DNA of 64,000 bases from Magnetospirillum sp. (GTDB taxonomy: Bacteria; Pseudomonadota; Alphaproteobacteria; Rhodospirillales; Magnetospirillaceae): NCBI GenBank assembly GCA_024707145.1, contig JANQAI010000001.1:188501-252500 (forward strand). Reading direction: 5' to 3'. Shown here piece by piece: positions 1 through 8,608 of this stretch. The position numbers and the translations under genes are program-made. The notes beneath the pieces are model-generated. The model was not told the DNA's origin. It worked only from the letters and a program-made list of their open reading frames with translations, and ran no database searches. Positions within the stretch are counted from its first letter, which is position 1, and each line of letters begins with the position of its first letter.

Positions 1-44
1 GCGGCGGCCAGCGCGGCGGCAGCGAAACGGGATGACAGACGCAT
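1..44 (-). CDS. N-terminal fragment of an exported protein, probably the iron-binding component of the adjacent ABC transporter
   Basis: The frame starts with ATG at 44 and reads MRLSSRFAAAALAA before leaving the window, which is the start of a Sec signal peptide. A GGGGGAG ribosome site lies just upstream. The gene follows the ATPase and permease of a ferric-iron ABC transporter on the same strand and has a Fur-like box about 30 bases upstream. By position it is most likely the periplasmic Fe3+-binding protein (FbpA/FutA type). Only the signal peptide is visible, so that identity is an inference. Confidence 0.5.
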   Translation of the reverse strand, partial: MRLSSRFAAAALAA

Positions 45-73
45 GTGGGGCTCCCCCTTGTTCTGAATGATAA

Positions 74-88
74 TGCGAATTAATCACA
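74..88. promoter_or_regulatory. Fur-like box upstream of the exported iron-transport gene
   Basis: TGCGAATTAATCACA is an imperfect 7-1-7 palindrome (10 of 15 positions symmetrical). It resembles alphaproteobacterial Fur sites of the TGC-A-T...A-T-GCA type and lies 30 bases upstream of the start at 44. Two similar sites occur upstream of the other iron genes in this window. Binding is inferred. Confidence 0.45.
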
Positions 89-132
89 ATTATGGCTTTT
101 CCAAGCCAGCCCTCGAAAAAAATGTCAAGCGG

Positions 133-1182
133 TCACGCCGGTGCCGGGAAAACGAAGACGTGCCCAGGGGTGACCGACAACGCCACCCGCTCGCCTTCGC
201 CGGGGATGGCGTCGCCACCCTGGCGGCAGCGCAGGGCGCAGGGCTGCTGGCCGGGCGTGTCGATGGTCAAGTGCAGCAAGGTGGCGTGGCCCAGCAGGCG
301 GGCGGCGCGGATCACCGCGGCGCCGTCGGCGGCCGGGCGCACGCTCAGCGCCTCGGGCCGCACCACCACCTGGGCGCTGGCGCCGTCGGGCAGGTTTCCG
401 GCGCTGAACTGTCCCAGCGGGGTGTGCACGCCGCCTTGCCGCACCGTGGCCGGCAGCACGTTGACCTCGCCGAAGAACGAGGCGACGAACGGGTCGGCCG
501 GACGGTTGTACAAGGCGGTGGGGCTGTCCAACTGGACGATGCGGCCATCGCGCATGACCGCGATGCGGTCGGCCATGAACATGGCCTCCTCGGGGTCGTG
601 GGTGACCATCAGGGTGGCGACCCGGCTGGCCTTCAGCACGCCCAGCGTCTCGTCGCGGATCTGGTCGCGCAGGCGCTTGTCCAGGCCGGAAAACGGCTCG
701 TCCAGCAGCATCAGGCCGGGGCGCGGCGCCAGGGCGCGGGCCAGCCCGACCCGCTGCTGCTGGCCACCCGACAGCTGGTGCGGCCAGGCGTCGGCGTAGT
801 CGGACATGCCCACCTGGGCCAGCATCTCCACGGCCCGCTGCCGGCGTTCCGGCCGGGGCAGGGCGTCGAGGCCGAACTCCACGTTGGCGCGCACGGTCAG
901 GTGGGGAAACAAGGCATAGTCCTGAAACAGGAAGCCCACATGGCGCTGCTCGGGCGGGATGTGCACGCCGTCCCCCGACACCAGCCGGCCGTTCAGCCGC
1001 ACTCGGCCGTGGCGCACCGCCTCGAGGCCGGCGGCGATGCGCAGGGTGGTGGTCTTGCCGCAGCCCGAAGGCCCCAGCAGGCAGACCAGTTCGCCCGGAC
1101 CCACCCGCAGCGACAGGTCGGTGACCACCGCCCGCTCGCCGTAGAAATGGGACAGGGACTCGATGGCCAATCCTTCGCTCAT
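133..1182 (-). CDS. fbpC: Fe3+ ABC transporter ATP-binding protein (FbpC/AfuC type)
   Basis: This is the cytoplasmic ATPase of an iron(III) import system, 349 residues. Walker A GPSGCGKTT is near residues 38-46, the signature LSGGQQQRVGLARAL near 137, Walker B LMLLDEPFSGLD follows, and the switch histidine is in MVTHDPEEA. The C-terminal 100 residues form the TOBE-like regulatory domain of the FbpC/PotA class. The start overlaps the stop of the permease gene (ATGA at 1179-1182), so the two are translationally coupled. Iron specificity rests on the permease similarity and on the flanking Fur-like boxes; a related substrate cannot be excluded. Confidence 0.85.
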   Translation of the reverse strand: MSEGLAIESLSHFYGERAVVTDLSLRVGPGELVCLLGPSGCGKTTTLRIAAGLEAVRHGRVRLNGRLVSGDGVHIPPEQRHVGFLFQDYALFPHLTVRANVEFGLDALPRPERRQRAVEMLAQVGMSDYADAWPHQLSGGQQQRVGLARALAPRPGLMLLDEPFSGLDKRLRDQIRDETLGVLKASRVATLMVTHDPEEAMFMADRIAVMRDGRIVQLDSPTALYNRPADPFVASFFGEVNVLPATVRQGGVHTPLGQFSAGNLPDGASAQVVVRPEALSVRPAADGAAVIRAARLLGHATLLHLTIDTPGQQPCALRCRQGGDAIPGEGERVALSVTPGHVFVFPAPA

Positions 1183-2872
1183 GGGCTGTCTCCGGGGCGC
1201 GAGCGGGCGATGGCGCGGCTCAGCAGGATCACCGGCACTAGTCCGGCGACCACGATGGCGAGCGCCGGCAGGGCGGCGTCGGCCAGCCGCTCGTCCGAGG
1301 CCAGGGTGAAGGTGCGGGTGGCCAGGGTGTCGAAATTGAACGGCCGGATGATCAGGGTGGCCGGCAACTCCTTCATCACGTCCACGAACACCAGCAGCGC
1401 CGCCGAGAACAGGCTGCCGCGGATGATGGGGGCGTGGACCCGGCGCAGGGTCGCCAGCGTGCCCAGGCCGAGGGTGCGCGAGGCGGCCTCCATGCTGGGC
1501 GTCACCTTGGCCAGGCTGGCCTCCACCGTATTGGTCGAGATGGCGAGGAAGCGCACCAGATAGGCGTAGACCAGGGCGGCGATGCTGCCGGTCAGCAGCA
1601 GCCCCACCGACAGCCCGAAATGCCGCTCCAGCGCGCCGGCCACCGCCCGGTCCAGGGCGGTCAACGGCACCAGCACCCCCACGGCGATGACCGCGCCGGG
1701 GATGGCGTAGCCCAGGCCGGCCAGCCGCACCGCGCCGTCCACCAGCGGGCCGGGATGCAGGCGGCGGGCATAGGCCAGCACCAGGGCCACCGCCACCGCC
1801 GCTGCGCCGGTCAGGCCGGCCAGCAGCAGGGAGTTCAGCACCAGGGTGGCGAAGCCCTCATGGGCGGCGGAACTGCCGGCCGCCCATGCCGCCAGCATGG
1901 CGGCGGGGATGAGGAAGCCCAGCACCACCGGCAGGGCGCAGAAGGCCAGCGCCAGCCCCCGCGCAGGCCGCGCAGGCGGATGCGCGGCAGGGCGCGGTAG
2001 CGGTTGGTGGTGTGGTGCGAGCGGGCCGCTCCGCGCGAACGCCGCTCCACCACGATCAGCACCAGCACGAACAGCATCAGCAGGGCACCCAGCTGGGCCG
2101 CCGCCGCCGGCTGGCCCATGCCCATCCAGGTGCGGTAGATGCCGGTGGCGAAGGTGTCCACGGCGAAATAGTGCACGGTGCCGAAATCGTTCAGCGTCTC
2201 CATCAGCGCCAGCGCGATGCCGGCGGCGATGGCCGGCCGCGCCAGCGGCAATGCCACGTCGGTGAAGGCGCGCCACGGCCGGCGGCCCAGCGTCCGGCTG
2301 GCCTCCAGCACGCAGACCGACTGCTCCAGGAAGGCGGCGCGGGCCAGGATGTAGACATAAGGGTACAGCACCATGGTCATCACCGCGATCGCCCCGCCCA
2401 GCGAGCGGATCTCGGGGAACCAGTAGTCCCGTGCCGTTTGCCAGCCGAACAGGGCGCGCAAGGCGCTTTGCACCGGGCCGGAATAGTCCAGCACGCCGGT
2501 ATAGGCGTAGGCGACCACATAGGCCGGCATGGCCATGGGCAGCAGCAGCGCCCATTCCAGCATCCGGCCGGCGGGAAAGCGGCACAGGGTGACCAGCCAG
2601 GCGGTGCCGACGCCGCCGATGCCGACGCCCGCGCCGACGCCCAGCATCAGCCACAGGGAATTGGCCACGTAGCTGGGCAGCACGGTGGCGGCCAGGTGGG
2701 ACCACAGCGGGCCGGAGGGCGTCAGCAGGTTGCCCGCCACCGCCAGCACGGGCAGCGCCACCAGCCCCGCCAAGGCCAGGACGGCGAAGACCCAGGGGTT
2801 GGGGCGGGGCACGATATGGGCAAGGGCGAGGCGGGGCCGGGAGCCGGCTTGCGGAGAGAGCGGAGTGGGCAT
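1179..2872 (-). CDS. fbpB: Fe3+ ABC transporter permease (FbpB type), apparent frameshift
   Basis: This is an inner-membrane permease of about 560 residues with two fused six-helix halves. Each half carries an EAA loop (EASRTLGRRPWRAFTDVALPL in the first, AASRTLGLGTLATLRRVHAPI in the second). The reading frame breaks in the linker at the C5 run 1956-1960. Restoring one base (C6) joins both halves in the sequence RGLRGGLALAF, so the break is probably a sequence error. I chose the ATG at 2872 because longer starts would run through the Fur-like box at 2908-2922. The gene overlaps fbpC. Confidence 0.8.
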
Positions 2873-2907
2873 GGGGGCTCGGGTGGATGGTGTCGGAGGC
2901 AGGTTAT

Positions 2908-2922
2908 TGAAAATGATTGGCA
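2908..2922. promoter_or_regulatory. Fur-like box upstream of fbpB
   Basis: TGAAAATGATTGGCA lies 36 bases upstream of the fbpB start and resembles the TGCAAAT-N-ATTTGCA form of alphaproteobacterial Fur sites. It sits in the 160-base region between divergent fbpB and purQ, so it would also lie near the purQ promoter. Binding is inferred. Confidence 0.45.
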
Positions 2923-3033
2923 TACGCAATGCGGTGTCTGCCGGCATGGCCGACCCGTCCCCCTTCGGGCTGGAAGTTCGGCAGGTTCCGTATTAAGAAG
3001 ACGGCTTCCGACCCAATTCTGCAGGGATCGCCC

Positions 3034-3723
3034 GTGAAAGCCGCCGTCATCGTTTTCCCCGGCTCCAACTGCGACCGCGACGTTGCGGTGGCGCTGGAGG
3101 CCAGCATGGGGGCCAAGCCGCACATGGTTTGGCACCGCGACACCGATCTGCCCGCCGTCGACCTGATCGTGGTTCCCGGCGGCTTCTCCTATGGCGATTA
3201 CCTGCGCTGCGGCGCCATGGCCGCCCATTCGCCCATCATGCGCGAGGTCAAGGCCCGCGCCGCCAAGGGCACCCGCGTGCTGGGCATCTGCAACGGCTTC
3301 CAGATCATCACCGAGGCCGGGCTGCTGCCCGGCGTGCTGATGCGCAACGCCCAGCTGAAGTTCATCTGCAAGGACGTGTTCCTGAAGGTGGAAAACGACC
3401 GCACCGACTTCTGCCGCTACTACCGGTCGGGCGATGTGGTGCGCTTCCCCATCGCCCATGCCGAGGGTAATTACTTCGTCGAGCCGCACACCTTCCGCGA
3501 GATGGAGGACAACGGCCAGATCGCCTTCCGCTACTGCGATCGCGACGGCAAGGTGTCGGCCGACACCAATCCCAACGGTTCCTTGGGCAACGTGGCCGGC
3601 GTCTACAATTCCAAGTTCAACGTGCTGGGCCTGATGCCGCACCCCGAGCGCCTGGCCGAGGACCTGCTGGGCGGGTCCGACGGTAAGCTGATGTTCGATT
3701 CGCTGGTGGAGGCGCTGTCGTGA
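3034..3723 (+). CDS. purQ: Phosphoribosylformylglycinamidine synthase, glutaminase subunit PurQ
   Basis: PurQ (229 residues) releases ammonia from glutamine for the fourth step of purine synthesis, the conversion of FGAR to FGAM. The class I amidotransferase nucleophile is Cys86 in GICNGFQ, and the His-Glu pair of the triad is in LMPHPERL near the C-terminus. The GTG start at 3034 follows an AGGGA ribosome site and matches the usual N-terminus [13 protein letters not shown]. The gene overlaps purL by four bases (GTGA), as expected for subunits of one complex. Confidence 0.95.
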   Translation: MKAAVIVFPGSNCDRDVAVALEASMGAKPHMVWHRDTDLPAVDLIVVPGGFSYGDYLRCGAMAAHSPIMREVKARAAKGTRVLGICNGFQIITEAGLLPGVLMRNAQLKFICKDVFLKVENDRTDFCRYYRSGDVVRFPIAHAEGNYFVEPHTFREMEDNGQIAFRYCDRDGKVSADTNPNGSLGNVAGVYNSKFNVLGLMPHPERLAEDLLGGSDGKLMFDSLVEALS

Positions 3724-5926
3724 GCCAGATTACCCCTGACGTCATCGCTCAGCACGGCATCAAGCCCGACGAGTACAAGCTGATCCTGGAGATCATGGGC
3801 CGCGAGCCCAACCTGACCGAGCTGGGCATCTTCTCGGTCATGTGGTCCGAGCACTGCTCGTACAAGTCGTCGAAGAAGTGGCTGAAGACCCTGCCCACCA
3901 AGGCCCCGTGGGTCATCTGCGGCCCGGGCGAGAACGCCGGCATCATCGATATCGGCGACGACCAGGCCATCGTCTTCAAGATGGAAAGCCACAACCATCC
4001 GTCCTTCATCGAGCCCTACCAGGGCGCGGCGACCGGCGTGGGCGGCATCCTGCGCGACGTGTTCACCATGGGCGCCCGTCCCATCGCCAACATGAACGCG
4101 TTGCGCTTCGGCGACCCCGGCAATCCCAAGACCCGCCATCTGGTGGCGGGCGTGGTGGCCGGCATCGGCGGCTACGGCAATTGCGTCGGCGTGCCCACCG
4201 TGGGCGGCGAGACCAATTTCCACAGCTCGTACAACGGCAACATCCTGGTCAACGCCATGACCGTGGGCCTTGCCGACAAGAACAACATCTTCTATTCGGC
4301 TGCCGCCGGAATCGGCAATCCGGTGGTGTATTTCGGCTCCAAGACCGGCCGCGACGGCATCCACGGCGCCACCATGGCGTCGGCCGAGTTCGACGAGAAC
4401 TCCGAGGAGAAGCGTCCCACCGTGCAGGTCGGCGATCCCTTCACCGAGAAGCTGCTGATCGAGGCCTGCCTGGAGCTGATGGCCACCGACGCCATCGTTG
4501 CCATCCAGGACATGGGCGCCGCCGGCCTGACCTCGTCGTCCTTCGAGATGGCCTCCAAGGGCGGCCTGGGCGTCGAGCTGGACCTGGACCTCGTGCCCAT
4601 GCGCGAGGAAGGCATGAGCGCCTACGAGATCATGCTGTCCGAGTCCCAGGAACGCATGCTGATGATCCTGAAGCCGGGCAAGGAAGACGTGGCCCGCGCC
4701 ATCATGGACAAGTGGGAGCTGGACTTCGCCGTCATCGGCACCCTGACCGACACCGGCCGCATGGTGCTGAAGCGCCACGGCGCGGTGGTGGCCGACCTGC
4801 CCATCGACCCGCTGGCCCAGGCGTCGCCGGAATACGACCGCCCGTGGGTGTCGCCGGCCAAGCAGCCGGTGATCAAGGCCGAGGACGTGGAGGCCCAGTG
4901 CCCCGCCGAGGCCCTGAAGAAGCTGGTGGCCTGCCCTGACCTGGCCTCCAAGCGCTGGATCTACCAGCAATACGACCACATGGTGATGGGCGACACCGTG
5001 CAGCGTCCGGGCGGCGACGCCGCCGTGGTGCGCATCCACGGCACCGACAAGGCCATCGCCATCACCACCGACTGCACGCCGCGCTACTGCCAGGCCGACC
5101 CGCACGAGGGCGGCCGCCAGTCGGTGGCCGAGGCCTATCGCAACCTGTCGGCCACCGGCGCGGTGCCGCTGGCGGTCACCGACAACCTGAACTTCGGCAA
5201 TCCCGAAAAGCCCGAGATCATGGGCCAGATCGTGGAAGCCATCAAAGGCATGGGCGAAGCCTGCCGTGAGCTGGACTTCCCCGTCGTCTCGGGCAACGTG
5301 TCGCTCTACAACGAGACCCAGGGCGCCGCCATCCAGCCGACTCCGGCCATCGGCGCCGTCGGCCTGCTGGACGACGTCAACAAGCACATGACGCTGGCCT
5401 TCAAGTCCACCGGCAGCAACATCGTGCTGCTGGGCGAGACCAAGGGCTGGCTGGGCGCCTCGCTGTACCTGCGCGAGATCCTGGGCCGCGAGGAAGGCGC
5501 CCCTGCCGCCGGTGGCCCTGCACCGCGAACGCCGCAAGGGCGAGCCTGGTCCGCCAGTTGATCCAGGACGGCATGGTGAGGGCCTGCCACGACGTCTCCG
5601 ACGGCGGCCTGCTGGTGGCGGTGGCCGAGATGGCCATGGCCTCGGCCGACCGCATCGGCGCGGCGCTGGAGGCACCCTCGACCCTGCCGCTGCATGCCTG
5701 GTGCTTCGGCGAGGACCAGGGCCGCTACGTGCTGGAGGTCTCGGACGACGATCTGGTCTCGGTGCTGGAAGCGGCCGAGGAGCATGAGGTCGGTGCCCGC
5801 GTCATCGGCAAGACCGGCGGCCACGTCATCAGCGTCGGCGGCCGCGCGGTCACCGTGGACGAACTGCGCGAGGCCAACGAAGGCTGGCTGCCGTCCTACA
5901 TGGGTGCCGAGATGTCGGGGCATTGA
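3720..5926 (+). CDS. purL: Phosphoribosylformylglycinamidine synthase subunit PurL (short form), two apparent single-base insertions
   Basis: This is the ATP-dependent synthetase subunit, about 734 residues and of the short bacterial type that works with PurQ and PurS. The N-terminal part has [11 protein letters not shown] and the repeated AIRS-like fold; the C-terminal part has [10 protein letters not shown]. The frame breaks twice: an extra T at about 5504 (CCCCGCC read as CCCCTGCC) and an extra C at 5545-5546 (GAGCTGG read as GAGCCTGG). Removing both restores the expected [19 protein letters not shown]. An essential enzyme with two isolated one-base changes is more likely mis-sequenced than broken. 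A strong terminator follows. Confidence 0.92.
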
Positions 5927-5952
5927 GCACGGCTTGGTAATACCGCACACTG

Positions 5953-5989
5953 GGCACCGGCCGGGAACGGCCGGTGCCTTTTTTTTTTT
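5953..5989 (+). terminator. Rho-independent terminator after purL
   Basis: There is a perfect 10-bp stem (GGCACCGGCC / GGCCGGTGCC, 5953-5962 and 5969-5978) with a six-base loop, followed by 11 T residues (5979-5989). It is the best terminator in the window and closes purQ-purL. Confidence 0.95.
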
Positions 5990-5991
5990 CT

Positions 5992-6099
5992 CCCTCCCCT
6001 GCGTAGCGGGGGAGGGCCGGGGTGGGGGGCGTAGACGCCCGTGCAGGCGCCGACGGTCCATTGCCCCCACTCCATCCTCCCCCGCTACGCAGGGGAGGG
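5992..6099. repeat. Long inverted repeat of REP type between purL and rarD
   Basis: Two arms, 5993-6016 and 6076-6099, are reverse complements of each other (24 matching bases, core CTGCGTAGCGGGGGAGG). They could form a cruciform or a long RNA stem around about 60 bases. The arms look like dispersed GC-rich intergenic palindromes of alphaproteobacteria. No gene lies inside. Confidence 0.8.
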
Positions 6100-6117
6100 G
6101 CCATTGAGGGGTGACGG

Positions 6118-7002
6118 ATGCAATACACCACCCGGGCCGGCGCGCTGGCCGCCTTTGGCGCCTTCCTGTGCTGGGGCCTGTTCGGCCTCTATTTCAAGGC
6201 GCTGGGCGACCTGCCGGCGGCCGAGGTGCTGGCCCATCGCGTGCTGGGCGGGGCGCTGTTCGCACTCCTTGTCCAGGCCATCCTGGGGCGCATGGAGGAA
6301 GTCCGCCCCATCCTGACCGACCGGAGCGTGGCGTTGCGCCTGGGCGCCTCGGCCCTGGCGGTGGCGGTCAACTGGGGCCTGTTCGTGTGGGCGGTGGCCC
6401 ATGGCCGGGCGCTGGAGGCGTCGCTGGGCTATTACATCTTCCCGCTGGTGTCGGTCCTGCTGGGCCGGGTGGTGCTGAGCGAGCAGTTGACCGGCCGCCA
6501 GATGGCCGCAATCGCCGTGGTCACGGTGGGCGTGGGCTGGCAGGTCTCGCATGGGGCCGGGGTGCCCTGGGTGGCGCTCGGCCTGGCCTTCAGCTTCGGC
6601 CTCTATGGCCTGCTGCGCAAGACCATCGCGGTGCCGGCTCTGGCCGGATTGCTGGTGGAAACCGCCTGGCTTATACCGCTGGCGGTGCTCTATCTGCTGT
6701 GGCAGGGCGGCGGCGAGGCCCCGGCGGCCGGCACCGGCACCATCGCCCTGCTGGCCCTGGCCGGGCCGGTGACGGCGGTGCCGCTGGCACTGTTCGCCTA
6801 TGGCGCCCGCCGGCTCAAGCTCTCCACCCTCGGCCTGATGATGTACATGAACCCCACCGTCCAGATGCTGGTGGCGGTGTTCGTGCTGGGCGAAACCTTC
6901 ACTTCGGCCCACGCCGTCACCTTCGGCGCCATCTGGTGCGGCGTGGCGCTGTATGCGTGGCCGGCAAAGGCGATGCCTTCTACTCTTGATGGGAGAGAGT
7001 GA
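6118..7002 (+). CDS. rarD: RarD-like EamA-family membrane transporter
   Basis: This is a protein of 294 residues with about ten membrane helices arranged as two EamA repeats (residues about 8-145 and 150-290). The start FLCWGLFGLYFKAL and the segment NWGLFVWAV fit RarD, and LKLSTLGLMMYMNPTVQ in the second half is typical of the same family. RarD proteins were named from chloramphenicol sensitivity but their substrate is not settled, so substrate is not assigned here. The gene stands alone after the inverted repeat. Confidence 0.85.
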   Translation: MQYTTRAGALAAFGAFLCWGLFGLYFKALGDLPAAEVLAHRVLGGALFALLVQAILGRMEEVRPILTDRSVALRLGASALAVAVNWGLFVWAVAHGRALEASLGYYIFPLVSVLLGRVVLSEQLTGRQMAAIAVVTVGVGWQVSHGAGVPWVALGLAFSFGLYGLLRKTIAVPALAGLLVETAWLIPLAVLYLLWQGGGEAPAAGTGTIALLALAGPVTAVPLALFAYGARRLKLSTLGLMMYMNPTVQMLVAVFVLGETFTSAHAVTFGAIWCGVALYAWPAKAMPSTLDGRE

Positions 7003-7011
7003 CCGATTTAG

Positions 7012-7047
7012 TTTCCCCCTAAAGGCGTGACGGGGGCGAAGGGGAAA
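7012..7047 (+). promoter_or_regulatory. Candidate hairpin covering the ribosome site of the 7051 gene
   Basis: TTTCCCC at 7012-7018 can pair with GGGGAAA at 7041-7047, which includes the only Shine-Dalgarno-like sequence in front of the ATG at 7051. An inner CCCCC/GGGGG pairing is an alternative. It could control translation, but this is a prediction from pairing alone. Confidence 0.35.
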
Positions 7048-7050
7048 CAA

Positions 7051-7719
7051 ATGTTTCTGACCATTGCTGTTGCCATTTGCATCGGTGCGCTGGCGCTGGG
7101 AATCCCGCCTGCCTATTGGGGACGCAAGCTGAAGGGGCGCAAGCAGGCCTTGATCGAAGGGCTGGTTTTCAGCATTTGCGCGACCATCTGGGTGTCCGTG
7201 GAGTTCGTCGTCATCCCGCCTCATGTGGCGGCAGCCGTGGCGATGGTGGTGGCTTTCTATCTTTCCGGCCGCTGGCAGAAATACGTCCGGGTGTTCTGCG
7301 GCGGTTTATTGGGAATGGTCGTGGCTGCCGTTTTCAACAAGCTCGGTGTCATTGAGTTGATTGGCCTGGGTTGGACCTACCGGCTGTTGTTCTATATTGT
7401 GTGCTTCGGTATTGGGGCCGTGCTGACGCTTAAGTTTTACGCCGAGATCATCATCGCTATAACCGCGTTTGGAGGTGCCAACCTCACCTCGACGGCAGTC
7501 CTCGGCGGGATAATGATCTACAATGACCGGGCGCAGCATTTTGTCCAGGACGTGGCGCTCGGGGTGCTGTTTCCCATCCTCGCTTTCTTTTTTGACAATG
7601 CCACCCTGACGGAATCGTCCGTCGGGTACTTGGGTTTCGTGATCGTTTTCGCGACTGGGGCGATCTACCAATATCTCCGTAAGCAGGCTGACGAGAGAGG
7701 CGTCACGGCATCGTCTTGA
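7051..7719 (+). CDS. Multi-pass membrane protein of unknown function, lower GC than its neighbours
   Basis: I do not recognise this family. The 222-residue product has about seven hydrophobic segments, beginning MFLTIAVAICIGALALG, with no charged active-site motif visible. The ATG at 7051 is preceded by GGGGAAA; an earlier in-frame ATG at 7027 has no ribosome site. The third codon positions contain clearly more A/T than those of rarD or bolA, which suggests later acquisition. The gene sits alone between rarD and bolA, separating purL from the bolA-grxD pair that often lies close to it in alphaproteobacteria. Confidence 0.75.
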   Translation: MFLTIAVAICIGALALGIPPAYWGRKLKGRKQALIEGLVFSICATIWVSVEFVVIPPHVAAAVAMVVAFYLSGRWQKYVRVFCGGLLGMVVAAVFNKLGVIELIGLGWTYRLLFYIVCFGIGAVLTLKFYAEIIIAITAFGGANLTSTAVLGGIMIYNDRAQHFVQDVALGVLFPILAFFFDNATLTESSVGYLGFVIVFATGAIYQYLRKQADERGVTASS

Positions 7720-7781
7720 TGTCTGGGGGCGGCCGCTTTATTGATGGGGGTCCGCCCAACCCTCATCCAGGAGTTTGCCCC

Positions 7782-8039
7782 ATGCCCATGGAAGCCGGTG
7801 ACATCGAACGCATGATCAAGGAGTCGTTTCCCGACGCCCGCGTGATCATCGAGGATCTGCGCGGCGACGGCGATCATTACTCGGCCCTGGTGGTGTCCGA
7901 GGCCTTCAAGGGCAAGAGCCGGGTGCAGCAGCACCAGCTGGTTTATGGCGCCCTGCAAGGCAAGATGGGCGGCGAACTGCACGCCCTGGCCCTGCAGACC
8001 GCCACGCCCGAGACCGCGCCCGACTGGGCCAAGGAATAA
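7782..8039 (+). CDS. bolA: BolA/IbaG-family protein
   Basis: This is a small BolA-type protein of 85 residues with the class II KH-like fold. It starts MPMEAGDIERMIKESFPDA and carries the typical central HYSALVVSEAFKGKSRVQQHQLVY. BolA proteins pair with monothiol glutaredoxins to bind a [2Fe-2S] cluster, and the next gene is exactly such a glutaredoxin. The ATG at 7782 is chosen because AGGAG lies nine bases upstream. Subfamily (BolA or IbaG/YrbA) cannot be settled by eye. Confidence 0.88.
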   Translation: MPMEAGDIERMIKESFPDARVIIEDLRGDGDHYSALVVSEAFKGKSRVQQHQLVYGALQGKMGGELHALALQTATPETAPDWAKE

Positions 8040-8114
8040 GGCCGGGTTGACCGTGCTCAAGGCCGCGCTTATGTGGTCCGGTGCAAGTGATGTTGCGCTG
8101 CGTTTCCGCGCGGC

Positions 8115-8134
8115 TTAGATTGAAGTTATTCTAA
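8115..8134. promoter_or_regulatory. Dyad upstream of grxD, possible iron-responsive operator
   Basis: TTAGA and TCTAA, ten bases apart, form an inverted repeat in an AT-rich stretch 25 bases before the grxD start. The sequence TTAGATTGAAGTTATTCTAA resembles Irr/ICE-type sites with TTCTAAA half-sites. The link to iron control is suggested by the gene function only. Confidence 0.3.
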
Positions 8135-8159
8135 ACACCCCCACCCTGAAGGCCGATCC

Positions 8160-8492
8160 ATGAGCAACCCCGTCTTCGAGCGCATCAAGCAGGACATCAC
8201 CGAGAACGACGTCGTTCTCTACATGAAGGGCACCCCGATGTTCCCGCAATGCGGCTTCTCGGCCGCCGTGGTGCAGGTGCTGACCGATCTCGGCGTCAAG
8301 TTCAAGGGCATCGACATCCTGGTCGATCCCAGCTTGCGCGATGGCATCAAGCAGTTCACCAACTGGCCGACCCTGCCGCAGCTCTACGTCAAGGGCGAGT
8401 TCGTCGGCGGCTGCGACATCGTGCGCGAGATGTTCGCCAATGGCGAGCTGAAGGCCCTGATGGCGGAAAAGGGCGTCGCCACCGCCGCCTGA
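8160..8492 (+). CDS. grxD: Monothiol glutaredoxin, Grx4 family (CGFS type)
   Basis: This is a single-domain monothiol glutaredoxin, 110 residues, with the active site CGFS at residues 31-34 and the glutathione-binding WPTLPQLYVKGEFVGGCDI further on. Proteins of this type carry and transfer [2Fe-2S] clusters and take part in iron sensing together with BolA, whose gene is 120 bases upstream. A terminator follows, so grxD ends this unit. Confidence 0.95.
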   Translation: MSNPVFERIKQDITENDVVLYMKGTPMFPQCGFSAAVVQVLTDLGVKFKGIDILVDPSLRDGIKQFTNWPTLPQLYVKGEFVGGCDIVREMFANGELKALMAEKGVATAA

Positions 8493-8519
8493 GCGCGCCG
8501 TTCCGGATGAACGGACGAG

Positions 8520-8553
8520 GGGCTGCTCCCACCGGGAGCGGCCCTTGTTTTTG
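8520..8553 (+). terminator. Terminator after grxD
   Basis: GGGC-T-GCTCCC (8520-8530) pairs with GGGAGC-G-GCCC (8534-8544), an 11-bp stem with a three-base loop and one T-G wobble. It is followed by TTGTTTTTG. Confidence 0.8.
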
Positions 8554-8608
8554 TGTACCCTTTGTCCCGTTCGCGGCACACTGGCCCCCCTGTCCGAAGG
8601 AAGAGGCC

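Noticed and set aside
67..1563. Long plus-strand open frame opposite fbpC and fbpB
   Set aside because: This is the shadow of well-supported transporter genes; no ribosome site or domain.
3603..5675. Long open frame antisense to purL (690 codons)
   Set aside because: It is a product of GC-rich codon bias. The protein has low-complexity Gly/His/Gln-rich text with no family features, while purL on the other strand is fully conserved.
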